Assembly (NCBI GenBank): GCA_964400675.1
Contig: CAYNVO010000001.1
Span: 186,001 to 250,000, forward strand
Origin: 9FT-COMBO-48-23 sp964400675
GTDB taxonomy: Bacteria; Chloroflexota; Dehalococcoidia; GIF9; UBA5629
Direction: 5' to 3'
DNA length: 64,000 nt
A program made the position numbers and the translations under genes. Shown here one piece after another: positions 1 to 8,440 of the stretch. Numbering within the stretch: the stretch's first letter is position 1; every line of letters starts with the position of its first letter. Below the pieces are notes generated by a model. That model saw only the letters and a program-made list of their open reading frames with translations, did not search any database and was not told the DNA's origin.

Positions 1-42
1 ACAATCACTTCCCAAGTCAGCCAAACCGTGTCATATTGGGTG

Positions 43-59
43 TAGACCATTTTGGTCTA
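43..59. promoter_or_regulatory. Perfect inverted repeat upstream of the GH3 gene
   Basis: A 7-bp perfect inverted repeat (TAGACCA / TGGTCTA) around a TTT loop ends immediately before the Shine-Dalgarno sequence AGGAGGT of the GH3-like gene. It could be an operator or an mRNA hairpin next to the ribosome site. Nothing in the sequence identifies a binding protein, and the promoter itself probably lies at or before the window edge. Confidence 0.35.
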
Positions 60-70
60 GGAGGTGCGCT

Positions 71-1753
71 GTGTCTAAAGTTCTGGAGCTTTTGCGTCAG
101 GGGAGACGTGAGGAGTTGTGGCAGATGTGCTGTGGTTTTATTGACCTCAGCCTGGAGCAGTTTATGTCTATCCAGAAACGTCTGTTGCTGGAGCAGATCG
201 AGCTGCTGAGAAACTGTGAGCTGGGCAGGAAGGTGATGCGCGGCGCCATGCCCGAGACCGTGGAGGAATTCAGAGAGCAAGTGCCTTTGACCACCTATCA
301 TGACTATTGCCCTGAGCTTTTGGAGAAGATGGAAGATGTGCTGCCGGCAAAACCGGCTAGATGGCTGCGCACGTCTGGCAGGTCGGGCGAATATTCGGCT
401 AAGTGGGTGCCGATGTCTGAGGATTTCTGGCGTGAATATTTAACCGTAGGTGGCGCCATTGTCCTGCTTGCCTTTTGCAATGGTCGGGGCGATATTTCTC
501 GGGTTAAAGAGCACATGAAAATATTGTTCACGCTGGGGCCGCCGGACTATGGCTCAGGGGCTATGGGTGACGTAGTTCAGAAAGCGGTTGGTTTTGATTT
601 TTTGCCTTCAAATATGACTGAAGACATGTCTTTTCAAGAGAAGATAAAGGCGGGTTTTGCAGAAGCCTTATATAAAGGAATTGACGGCTTTGGTGGTTTA
701 CCCTCTGTCCTGGTTACTGTGGGTGAACAATTCAAGCAACGGTCAGGTAAAATGAATATGCGCTTCTTATTGTCTCATCCCACGGCGCTTTTCCGTCTGG
801 TAAAAGGATTGGTTAAAAGCAAAATAGCCCGCCGTCCTATGTTGCCCAAAGACCTCTGGTCGGTAAAAGGAGTTGTAGGTGGCGGCACTGATACCGGAAT
901 TTTCAAGGCGAAGGTAAGGGATTTATGGGGCAAGTATCCACTTGAGGTATATGCTGGCACCGAAGGTGCTCTTTATGCTATCGAGACATGGGACTATGAA
1001 GGTATGGTCTTTGTTCCGACCCTCAATTTCTTTGAGTTTATCCCTGAGGATGAGCATTTCAAATGGCAGCTTGACCATTCGTATCAGCCGAAGACCCTTT
1101 TACTGGACGAGGTAAGGGATGGTGAGGTTTATGAGGTGGTAATCACCAATCTTCACGGTGGCATCATGACCAGATACCGCCTTGGTGACTTGGTTAAGAT
1201 AATCTCGCTGCGTAATGAGACGTCGAATATTGATATTCCGCAGATTGCATTTGAGCGACGTGGTGATGAGCTTATTGACATCACCGGTTTTGGGAGGCTA
1301 ACAGAGAGGATAATCTGGCAGGCTATTGAAAATACTAATATTCCCTATGCAGACTGGACAGCGCGCAAGGAGTCAATTGGAGATAATCCAATGTTGCATC
1401 TCTACATTGAGCTAAAGAATGACTATGTTGCCAGTGAAAAGGGTGTGGCCACCGCTGTCTATAATGAGCTGCTGAAGCTGGATGATGAATATGATTACAA
1501 TTGTTACAAGATGTTCGGTAGTCTGGAAGCTGTACTAGATATAAAACCAGTGAGGGTTACATTACTACCTCATGGTGCTTTTATGAGATATATTGCCCAA
1601 CGTCAAGCCGAAGGTGCTCCGTTGGGCCACCTTAAGGTAGTACACGTCAATCCTTCAGATAAGGCACTTGCGTTGTTGGGTGCAAAACCAGAACAAATGC
1701 CAGAAGTAGAGGTTGCTGTTGAATCTCAGACTGAGGCTGTAGTCAGGCAATAA
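71..1753 (+). CDS. GH3 family acyl-adenylate-forming enzyme
   Basis: A 560-residue protein resembling the GH3 auxin-responsive-promoter family, ANL-type enzymes that adenylate a carboxylate and usually transfer it to an amine such as an amino acid. Visible family signatures are a Ser/Gly-rich ATP loop TSGRSGEYSAKWVP (from about residue 101), the motif YAGTEGALYAI in the middle, and TRYRLGDLVKI towards the start of the C-terminal lobe. Length fits the family (about 550-600). The GTG start at 71 is preceded by AGGAGGT with ideal spacing. No signal peptide is seen, so it should be cytoplasmic. It stands alone and ends at a strong terminator. The bacterial substrate is not known and cannot be told from sequence; plant-like hormone conjugation should not be assumed. 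Confidence 0.85.
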   Translation: MSKVLELLRQGRREELWQMCCGFIDLSLEQFMSIQKRLLLEQIELLRNCELGRKVMRGAMPETVEEFREQVPLTTYHDYCPELLEKMEDVLPAKPARWLRTSGRSGEYSAKWVPMSEDFWREYLTVGGAIVLLAFCNGRGDISRVKEHMKILFTLGPPDYGSGAMGDVVQKAVGFDFLPSNMTEDMSFQEKIKAGFAEALYKGIDGFGGLPSVLVTVGEQFKQRSGKMNMRFLLSHPTALFRLVKGLVKSKIARRPMLPKDLWSVKGVVGGGTDTGIFKAKVRDLWGKYPLEVYAGTEGALYAIETWDYEGMVFVPTLNFFEFIPEDEHFKWQLDHSYQPKTLLLDEVRDGEVYEVVITNLHGGIMTRYRLGDLVKIISLRNETSNIDIPQIAFERRGDELIDITGFGRLTERIIWQAIENTNIPYADWTARKESIGDNPMLHLYIELKNDYVASEKGVATAVYNELLKLDDEYDYNCYKMFGSLEAVLDIKPVRVTLLPHGAFMRYIAQRQAEGAPLGHLKVVHVNPSDKALALLGAKPEQMPEVEVAVESQTEAVVRQ

Positions 1754-1780
1754 GTCTGTTCGTAGCTTTTAAATCGAGGT

Positions 1781-1815
1781 AAAGCGGTGGCTCCATGAGC
1801 CACCGCTTTATTTTT
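1781..1815 (+). terminator. Rho-independent terminator after GH3 gene
   Basis: A 13-bp perfect stem (AAAGCGGTGGCTC with its complement) and a 3-nt loop is followed by ATTTTT. It lies 28 bp after the GH3 stop codon. It separates this gene from the c-di-GMP gene downstream. Confidence 0.9.
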
Positions 1816-1870
1816 GCTTATGGATACGTTAGTTCAATGATATTCGTTATCGTTGGTTAAATTATGTATC

Positions 1871-1899
1871 TTGACAACCTGCATAGCTAGAGACATAAT
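1871..1899 (+). promoter_or_regulatory. Sigma70-type promoter of first c-di-GMP gene
   Basis: TTGACA at 1871-1876 and CATAAT at 1894-1899 with an exact 17-bp spacer. The same arrangement, including ACCT directly after TTGACA, recurs upstream of the paralogous gene at 5081-5109, which argues for real function. The start codon is about 38 bp downstream of the -10 box. Confidence 0.8.
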
Positions 1900-1937
1900 A
1901 AGACAATTCTTAAATATGGTGAAGTAGAAGATTCTAA

Positions 1938-4900
1938 ATGAACACATACTCTTTAATCCCCTTGGCTGCCGCGATTGCATTCATACCGTTACTCGTTATT
2001 TTAATTTTTAACCGCCCCTGGCAAAAACAGCATAAGCTTCTGTTCTGGTATCTGTTAGCGACCATTCTGTGGAGTATGACAGATTTCTTCTTCCGCGGTG
2101 ATTTTCTCTTAGAATACAAGCTTTTGTTGGCTAAGGTGGGTCTATGGTTTGGGCTCCTGAGCGCAATCCAATATCTTTATATTGTCCGGTATTTTTCTAA
2201 GGTTCAATGGTTTAGGATTCATTTTATTTACTTTCTGCTGTTGGTGCTTACTGTTCTAGAAGTGCTTGACTATGTCCCTAGAGGGATTGCTGTTACTGCT
2301 AGCGGCGTTCATGTTCAGTACGGTATCTGGTTTATACTTGTAGCTCTGGCCTTATTCATTGCGGTTAGTGCAGACTTGTATTTTTTAGTGAGTAGACTCG
2401 TTCGTTCAAAAAATCCAGAAGAACGCAATCAAACTAGCTATTTATTAGCGGGTGTCTCGGTTCTCTCTATATGTGTTTTCGCCTCTTTCATACCTGATGT
2501 GGGGAAATTCCCGCTAGCCCTTGTTGGCAATTTATCCAATGCTGCCATTTTGACTTATGCTGTTTTGAGGCATCGCTTATTGGATATCAATATCGTTTTC
2601 CGCCGAGTGCTAGCCTGGGCAGGTCTGATTGCTGCTGGCATCGGTATCTATGTGCTTTTGTTGTTCTTGATACACTGGATTACTGGTGTCAAATTGGATG
2701 GGCGTATTTTAGCCCTGAGCACACTGGCGGCAGCAGCTGTCGGTATCAGTGTTTATCTGTTGCAAAAGTTCTTTCTACGGAGTGCAGACCGATTTTTCTA
2801 TAGAGCGCGGTATGATTACCGTCAGAGGCTGCATGACTTTGTGAATCGGGAATTAAGCGGTGTTTTTAGCCTGAGGGAGTTGAGTGAAAGATTGCTGCCG
2901 TTGCTTTCCGGGGCATTGGATTGCAAGCAGACAATTTTATTACTTCCGGACCCGGGAAGTGGCGATTTTATTGCTGAGTTTAGCCTGTCTCAATCCGAAG
3001 ATGTTTCACCGCTGATAATAAAAAAAGATAATCCAGTTATGGAGTGGCTGAAGCGAGAGAATAGATACCTGAGCAAAGAAAATCTGGATATACTGCCTGA
3101 ATTTCGCGGTATTTGGGCTGAGGAAAAAGAGGGGCTGGAAGCTCTGGACATGGAATTGCTGTTTCCTCTGATAAACCGCGGCAATTTGATTGCTGTGTTG
3201 GCTTTAGCCAAAAATAAATCTGGCAGATATTCGCTCGAGGACGTCAATCTGGTTGATACTGTCACCTCTCAGGTGGCAGCAAGTCTGGAGAAAGAATATC
3301 TCCAGGAACAGCTAAGGAAGCGGGAGCAGGAGCTGGCTTTGATTAACCGGCTGACCGCAGTCATTATTTCCAGTTTGAATATACGAGAGGTATATGATGC
3401 CTTTATCACAGGGTTGAGGGAGGTGGTTAACATTGATTGGGCGACGATTGCCCTGATAGAAGGTGACGAGCTTAGTTTAGAGGTTTTGTCCACGGAGGTG
3501 GGCTCGGCGTGGGGAGCGGGGGAAAAGATGCCACTTAAGGGTACAGGCACCGAGTGGGTAGTCAAACATAAAAAGGCTTTGTTCGAGCCTGACCTAAAGA
3601 AAAAGAAGAGGTTCTGGACAGGTGAGGAACACTTAAAGCGGGGAATCAGGTCAGTAGTTTACCTTCCATTACTGGTAAGGGGACAGGCGATAGGCAGTTT
3701 GATTATAGCCAGCCGTAAACCGAATGCTTACACTCCCGGTCAGGTACACCTTCTGGAGCGTCTGGCTTCTCAGATTGCCATGCCGGTGGAGAACAGTCGG
3801 CTTTATGCCAGAGCCGAGCAGAGGGCTCGGATCGACGAGCTTACGAACTTGTTCAACCGCCGTCACTTCGATGAACGTATAAAACAGGAGATTGAGCGTC
3901 ATGCTCGTTACAGGGGGATGCTGTCTTTGGTTCTTCTCGACCTTGATTTCTTCAAGGCCTACAATGACACACAGGGGCATACGGCTGGTGACAAGATTCT
4001 GGAATTGATAGGCAAGTTGATTAACAAGACTATAAGGAATACCGACCTGGCTTTTCGTTATGGTGGTGATGAGTTTGCTATCATACTACCGCAATCGGCG
4101 ACTAATGATGCTCTTGTGGTAGCCGAGAGGGTTCGGGGTAGGATTGCATCCGAGATGAGCAAGAGGGATATCAGGATAAGTGCCAGTCTTGGCTTAGCAT
4201 CGTGGCCCAACGATGGAGTTACAACTGAAGAGCTTGTAAATGCGGCTGACAGGGCGTTGTATTATGCTAAGGAGACGGGAGGCAATATGACTTGCATTGC
4301 CTCCAAGATGCTGCCTTCTCTAACTGAGATGTCTAATAATAGAGTAACAACTGAAAGAGAGGTGCTGAGCATCATCTATAACTTAGCGGCAACTATCGAA
4401 GCCAGGCACCCGTATATTTATGGTCATTCACGTAAGGTTAGCGGCTATGCTGTAGCACTGGCTGAAGCTGTTGGTTTACCCGCGGAGAAAGTGGCTTTAA
4501 TCGGCACGGCGGCTTTGCTTCATGACATTGGCAAAGTAGGCATTCCCGACGAGGTGCTTAATAAGGCTGGTAAACTTGAGGCTGAAGCATGGGAATTGAT
4601 TAAATCGCATCCTAAATTGTCAGCAACTATAGCCGGTCACGTGGTCAGTTTAATTGCTTGTCTTCCAGCTATCCTCCATCATCATGAGCGATGGGATGGT
4701 GGCGGCTACCCGGACAGGTTAGAGGGTGATGCTATCCCCATCGAGGCTCGTATTTTGTCTTTGGCTGATGCCTTTGATGCCATGACGTCTTCCCGACCAT
4801 ATCGTGGTAAGATGTCCTATAAGAAAGTACTGCAAGAACTCAAGCATTGTGCTGGCACTCAATTTGACCCGAAGCTGGTTGAGGCGTTCTTGCCCATTGC

Positions 4901-4967
4901 TTTATCTACGGCTCCGGAGGAAGCGGGAGTAGGGGAAGACAGCGGCAGCACAAAAACAGATTCATAG
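1938..4967 (+). CDS. Membrane GAF-GGDEF-HD-GYP protein (c-di-GMP synthase and hydrolase)
   Basis: A 1009-residue predicted bifunctional c-di-GMP enzyme. The first ~275 residues carry about eight hydrophobic helices resembling the 7TM sensor region of some histidine kinases. Then come a weak GAF-like domain (about 305-445), a charged linker helix, a second GAF domain (about 480-620), a GGDEF domain with intact GGDEF at 709-713 and the inhibitory RxxD site (RNTD, 700-703) exactly five residues before it, and an HD-GYP domain with H862-D863 and GYP at 923-925. Both synthesis and degradation sites look intact, so net activity must depend on signals. It has its own promoter. Residues ~481-757 are encoded by DNA identical to the next gene. 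The ATG start has only a weak Shine-Dalgarno sequence. Confidence 0.93.
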   Translation: MNTYSLIPLAAAIAFIPLLVILIFNRPWQKQHKLLFWYLLATILWSMTDFFFRGDFLLEYKLLLAKVGLWFGLLSAIQYLYIVRYFSKVQWFRIHFIYFLLLVLTVLEVLDYVPRGIAVTASGVHVQYGIWFILVALALFIAVSADLYFLVSRLVRSKNPEERNQTSYLLAGVSVLSICVFASFIPDVGKFPLALVGNLSNAAILTYAVLRHRLLDINIVFRRVLAWAGLIAAGIGIYVLLLFLIHWITGVKLDGRILALSTLAAAAVGISVYLLQKFFLRSADRFFYRARYDYRQRLHDFVNRELSGVFSLRELSERLLPLLSGALDCKQTILLLPDPGSGDFIAEFSLSQSEDVSPLIIKKDNPVMEWLKRENRYLSKENLDILPEFRGIWAEEKEGLEALDMELLFPLINRGNLIAVLALAKNKSGRYSLEDVNLVDTVTSQVAASLEKEYLQEQLRKREQELALINRLTAVIISSLNIREVYDAFITGLREVVNIDWATIALIEGDELSLEVLSTEVGSAWGAGEKMPLKGTGTEWVVKHKKALFEPDLKKKKRFWTGEEHLKRGIRSVVYLPLLVRGQAIGSLIIASRKPNAYTPGQVHLLERLASQIAMPVENSRLYARAEQRARIDELTNLFNRRHFDERIKQEIERHARYRGMLSLVLLDLDFFKAYNDTQGHTAGDKILELIGKLINKTIRNTDLAFRYGGDEFAIILPQSATNDALVVAERVRGRIASEMSKRDIRISASLGLASWPNDGVTTEELVNAADRALYYAKETGGNMTCIASKMLPSLTEMSNNRVTTEREVLSIIYNLAATIEARHPYIYGHSRKVSGYAVALAEAVGLPAEKVALIGTAALLHDIGKVGIPDEVLNKAGKLEAEAWELIKSHPKLSATIAGHVVSLIACLPAILHHHERWDGGGYPDRLEGDAIPIEARILSLADAFDAMTSSRPYRGKMSYKKVLQELKHCAGTQFDPKLVEAFLPIALSTAPEEAGVGEDSGSTKTDS
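3378..4207 (+). repeat. 830-bp identical block, copy 1 (GAF2 + GGDEF)
   Basis: Read by eye, this block is identical base for base to 6616-7445 at an offset of 3238. The first flanking differences are G3377/A6615 and C4208/T7446. Outside the block the two genes diverge strongly. It covers the second GAF domain and most of the GGDEF domain. Confidence 0.95.
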
Positions 4968-5000
4968 CATTTATCTTACTTTAGCCAGTGCCTGCTCCTG

Positions 5001-5037
5001 CGGATAAATTCTAAATCCGAATGATTTTTTTGTTGCC
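5001..5037 (+). terminator. Possible weak terminator between the two c-di-GMP genes
   Basis: A short stem CGGAT/ATCCG (5001-5005 with 5015-5019) is followed after a few bases by seven T residues. The stem is only 5 bp, so this is a weak candidate. Confidence 0.3.
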
Positions 5038-5080
5038 ACGCATTTCCGCAATTATGGGCGAATAACCCGTTTTTACCCTC

Positions 5081-5109
5081 TTGACAACCTTCAGGGCTGA
5101 GTACATAAT
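5081..5109 (+). promoter_or_regulatory. Sigma70-type promoter of second c-di-GMP gene
   Basis: TTGACA at 5081-5086, a 17-bp spacer and CATAAT at 5104-5109. It matches the promoter at 1871-1899, including the ACCT that follows TTGACA and several spacer positions, so promoter and gene were duplicated together. Confidence 0.8.
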
Positions 5110-5136
5110 TAGTCAAACGTAGTAAAGCTGAGGCTG

Positions 5137-7605
5137 ATGAATATCTACGCTATACCTCCTCTATTGGCAGCCATTGCCTATATCCCATTGCTTGCTATCC
5201 TGCTGGCTAATCGACCCTGTAACAGACAGCAGAGGCTTTTTGCCTGGTTTCTAATCGCTGCCGTACTCTGGAGTGGCAGTGACATCCTCTTCCGCGGCGA
5301 TTTCTTTATGCAAGATAAGTTTCTCCTGGCTAAAGTTGTTGCCTGCACTTTCACCTTAGCAGCGGCGCAGTTACACTGCTTTATATCCTCCTACTATCCT
5401 CCAAATAAGGGCCGTTGGCTGCCCCTAGCCTATGCTTCGTTAGCCATCATGATATTCTTGGTAGCGATGGGCTATGTTCCTAAAGACGTTATTGTTACCG
5501 GTAACAAAATGTACCTCGTGTATGGCAATGGTGTTTTCTTAATGGGGTTGCCTCTGGCTATCCTGACGGTCAGAAGTGTACACATTTTATGGCAGCAGTT
5601 TCGAACTTCAGACGACCCGGTACTGCGTAACCAGATGGTTTATCTATTATTGAGTATTGGCATTTTGGTTGCCGCCGTGTTTACAGTTTTCATTCCCTGG
5701 GGAAATGAAGTTCCGATTAGCCACATTGGAAATTTAATCAACGCTGTTATTCTGAACTATGCTGTACTCAGACATCGTTTATTAGATATCAAGGTTGTTT
5801 TCCGCCGTGGGCTAGTCTGGGTAGGTTTAATCGCTGTCAGTATAGGTCTCTATCTGGCTTTGTTTCTATTAATCCACTCTTTTACTGGCATCGAGTTAGA
5901 TATAATCACCTTAGCTCTGGCTACACTGGCAGCAATTGCTATAGGTGGTGGTGTTTATCTGTCGCAGAGTTTCTTTTCCAGAGGTGCAGACCGGCTTTAC
6001 TATAGAGCGCGGTATGATTACATTCAGAGACTGCGCATTTTCCTGAGGAATGAATTAAGCGGCGTTCTTAGCCTGAGGGAGTTGATTAAGGAATTGCTGC
6101 CATTGCTTACCGGGGCTTTGGATTGCAGGCAGGTATACTTATTGTTGCCAGACTCAGGGGGTGGCGACCTCGTTGTACAGTTTTCTGAACCAAAAAGGGA
6201 TGATGTTCCGCAAGTGAGATTGATGTGGGACAATCAAGTTTTGGGATGGTTGCGCCGAGAAAATAGATACCTGCTTAAGGAAAGCCTGGATATCAACCCT
6301 GAATTTAGCGGTATGCGGGGTGAGGAAAAAGATTGGCTAAAAGACCTGGATGTGGAATTACTATTTCCTGTGGTAAGCCGTGGCAGCCTTATTGGCGTAT
6401 TGGCGCTAGGCGAAAAGGAATCCGGCAAGTACTCGCTTGAAGATGTCAATCTAGTCGAGACTGTCATAACTAAGGTAGCCGTAAGTGTAGAGAAGGAATA
6501 TCTTCAGGAGGGACTCAGAAAGCGGGAGCAAGAATATCTTCAGGGAGAACTTAGAAAGCGGGAGCAAGAGCTAGACCTGATTAACCGGCTGGCTATAGTT
6601 ATTACCTCCAGTTTAAATATACGAGAGGTATATGATGCCTTTATCACAGGGTTGAGGGAGGTGGTTAACATTGATTGGGCGACGATTGCCCTGATAGAAG
6701 GTGACGAGCTTAGTTTAGAGGTTTTGTCCACGGAGGTGGGCTCGGCGTGGGGAGCGGGGGAAAAGATGCCACTTAAGGGTACAGGCACCGAGTGGGTAGT
6801 CAAACATAAAAAGGCTTTGTTCGAGCCTGACCTAAAGAAAAAGAAGAGGTTCTGGACAGGTGAGGAACACTTAAAGCGGGGAATCAGGTCAGTAGTTTAC
6901 CTTCCATTACTGGTAAGGGGACAGGCGATAGGCAGTTTGATTATAGCCAGCCGTAAACCGAATGCTTACACTCCCGGTCAGGTACACCTTCTGGAGCGTC
7001 TGGCTTCTCAGATTGCCATGCCGGTGGAGAACAGTCGGCTTTATGCCAGAGCCGAGCAGAGGGCTCGGATCGACGAGCTTACGAACTTGTTCAACCGCCG
7101 TCACTTCGATGAACGTATAAAACAGGAGATTGAGCGTCATGCTCGTTACAGGGGGATGCTGTCTTTGGTTCTTCTCGACCTTGATTTCTTCAAGGCCTAC
7201 AATGACACACAGGGGCATACGGCTGGTGACAAGATTCTGGAATTGATAGGCAAGTTGATTAACAAGACTATAAGGAATACCGACCTGGCTTTTCGTTATG
7301 GTGGTGATGAGTTTGCTATCATACTACCGCAATCGGCGACTAATGATGCTCTTGTGGTAGCCGAGAGGGTTCGGGGTAGGATTGCATCCGAGATGAGCAA
7401 GAGGGATATCAGGATAAGTGCCAGTCTTGGCTTAGCATCGTGGCCTAGCGATGGTGTGGCAACTAACGAACTTATCAATGCGGCTGACAGGGCGTTGTAT
7501 TATGCTAAGGAGACGGGAGGTAATCGGACCTGTATTGCCTCCAAGATGTTGCCTTCTCCGACCGGGAAGGCTACTACGAGAGCTAAATCGAAAGACAAAA
7601 TTTGA
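5137..7605 (+). CDS. Membrane GAF-GGDEF diguanylate cyclase
   Basis: An 822-residue paralogue of the preceding gene. It has an N-terminal block of about eight membrane helices (~1-275), a GAF-like domain, a linker helix, a second GAF domain and a GGDEF domain with GGDEF at 722-726 and the RxxD inhibitory site (RNTD) at 713-716. The HD-GYP domain of its neighbour is missing: the protein stops about 40 residues after the GGDEF domain. It should therefore only make c-di-GMP. The linker helix holds a 12-residue tandem duplication (EYLQEGLRKREQ then EYLQGELRKREQ) absent from the neighbour. Synthesis is probably regulated by the different N-terminal sensor while the output module is identical to the neighbour's. 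The ATG start follows a GAGG with short spacing. Confidence 0.92.
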   Translation: MNIYAIPPLLAAIAYIPLLAILLANRPCNRQQRLFAWFLIAAVLWSGSDILFRGDFFMQDKFLLAKVVACTFTLAAAQLHCFISSYYPPNKGRWLPLAYASLAIMIFLVAMGYVPKDVIVTGNKMYLVYGNGVFLMGLPLAILTVRSVHILWQQFRTSDDPVLRNQMVYLLLSIGILVAAVFTVFIPWGNEVPISHIGNLINAVILNYAVLRHRLLDIKVVFRRGLVWVGLIAVSIGLYLALFLLIHSFTGIELDIITLALATLAAIAIGGGVYLSQSFFSRGADRLYYRARYDYIQRLRIFLRNELSGVLSLRELIKELLPLLTGALDCRQVYLLLPDSGGGDLVVQFSEPKRDDVPQVRLMWDNQVLGWLRRENRYLLKESLDINPEFSGMRGEEKDWLKDLDVELLFPVVSRGSLIGVLALGEKESGKYSLEDVNLVETVITKVAVSVEKEYLQEGLRKREQEYLQGELRKREQELDLINRLAIVITSSLNIREVYDAFITGLREVVNIDWATIALIEGDELSLEVLSTEVGSAWGAGEKMPLKGTGTEWVVKHKKALFEPDLKKKKRFWTGEEHLKRGIRSVVYLPLLVRGQAIGSLIIASRKPNAYTPGQVHLLERLASQIAMPVENSRLYARAEQRARIDELTNLFNRRHFDERIKQEIERHARYRGMLSLVLLDLDFFKAYNDTQGHTAGDKILELIGKLINKTIRNTDLAFRYGGDEFAIILPQSATNDALVVAERVRGRIASEMSKRDIRISASLGLASWPSDGVATNELINAADRALYYAKETGGNRTCIASKMLPSPTGKATTRAKSKDKI
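6496..6567 (+). repeat. 36-bp tandem duplication in the signalling helix
   Basis: Two adjacent 36-bp copies (6496-6531 and 6532-6567) with a few substitutions encode EYLQxxLRKREQ twice. The paralogue has only one copy. The insertion adds 12 residues to the helix between the two GAF domains. Confidence 0.9.
6616..7445 (+). repeat. 830-bp identical block, copy 2 (GAF2 + GGDEF)
   Basis: Partner of 3378-4207. No mismatch was found when the two copies were compared line by line. After 7445 similarity continues but with scattered substitutions through the end of the GGDEF domain. Confidence 0.95.
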
Positions 7606-7625
7606 GCATAATCCATGCTCAGGAG

Positions 7626-8276
7626 TTACCGTTTTTTGGCCAGGACGCATATATTCCGAGAGAAGAACTTGAATGGGAAGCGGTAAGATTTCTCCGGGAA
7701 GATGCTGATAATCTCAAAGCCAACCTCGTTTAATAAGCTGCGGAGTTCCGGATAGGAAAAGAGGTAGTAATAGCGGTAAAAGACTTTCCTCCTCGATTTC
7801 CAGGGTATATTGACCTCTTTGCTTTTTAGCCAGAAGCCTGGTTGCCATTTGTTCCAAACGGTGATAAAGGCTTCACCTCCTGGCTTCAGAACACGCCTAA
7901 GTTCCTGGAAAGCCTTTTGTCTTTGCTTTTCTCCCTTGATGTGGTGGTAGGCGGCTACTGCTATTGCCTTGTCGAAGTTGTTATCGGGGTAGGGCAAAGA
8001 TATAGCATCGGCTACCATCAGATTTACTTTAAAGTCGAACTTGTCGGCATATTTCTGTGCCAGTCTGACCATTTGTGCAGAAAAGTCCACTCCCCACAGC
8101 TCAAACCGGTCTTTGAAAGGCAGGAAGTCCGGTCCGTGAGCACAACCGATGTTCAAGAGCTTGCCCGTGTGCCATCTGCGTGCCATCTCCTCAAGCTCTT
8201 TGGTGAAGCGAGACCAGTGCCTGAATCGGTACCAGCTCCCGGCTATTTCGTCGAATATTTCTCTGTTTGTTGACAT
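7626..8276 (-). CDS. Class I SAM methyltransferase, Trm9/ALKBH8-like
   Basis: A 216-residue cytoplasmic methyltransferase. Motif I reads LLNIGCAHGPD (SAM binding), followed by the acidic motif II WGVDFSAQM and VADAISLPY. Two features resemble the tRNA wobble-uridine methyltransferase Trm9/ALKBH8: an N-terminal FDEIAGSWYRFRHW segment, like the family's YDxIAxxFxxTRxxxW, and a late RYYYLFSYPELRSLL segment. Its start is 164 bp from, and divergent to, the elp3-like gene; Elp3 makes the carboxymethyl-uridine that Trm9 esterifies in eukaryotes. The family call rests on motif resemblance and context only, and it could be another Methyltransf_11 enzyme. It converges with the upstream cyclase gene, 20 bp apart. 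Confidence 0.75.
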   Translation of the reverse strand: MSTNREIFDEIAGSWYRFRHWSRFTKELEEMARRWHTGKLLNIGCAHGPDFLPFKDRFELWGVDFSAQMVRLAQKYADKFDFKVNLMVADAISLPYPDNNFDKAIAVAAYHHIKGEKQRQKAFQELRRVLKPGGEAFITVWNKWQPGFWLKSKEVNIPWKSRRKVFYRYYYLFSYPELRSLLNEVGFEIISIFPEKSYRFPFKFFSRNICVLAKKR

Positions 8277-8352
8277 AGTTATAATTTGCTAAACTCTGAT
8301 GGGGTGAGTTCAGTAATTATAAATTATACTTGTAATTAAAGGCTCTTCACAC

Positions 8353-8413
8353 TCTGCCATTCTGAGCGAAGCGAAGAATCTGGAGACCTTTCGCTACCAC
8401 TCAGGGTGACAGG
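8353..8413. repeat. Palindromic intergenic repeat, copy A
   Basis: Contains CATTCTGAGCGAAGCGAAGAATCT, here split by wording only, and ends in CAGGGTGACAG. It belongs to the dispersed family found in several other gaps of this window. It sits between the Trm9-like and elp3 genes and may contribute a hairpin to the elp3 leader. Confidence 0.75.
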
Positions 8414-8440
8414 AGAGGGTATATTTAAGGAAAGCATAAA

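Noticed and set aside
7451..7672. 73-codon plus-strand frame across the end of the second cyclase
   Set aside because: It is in another frame of the GGDEF coding region and continues antisense into the methyltransferase gene; no supported start.
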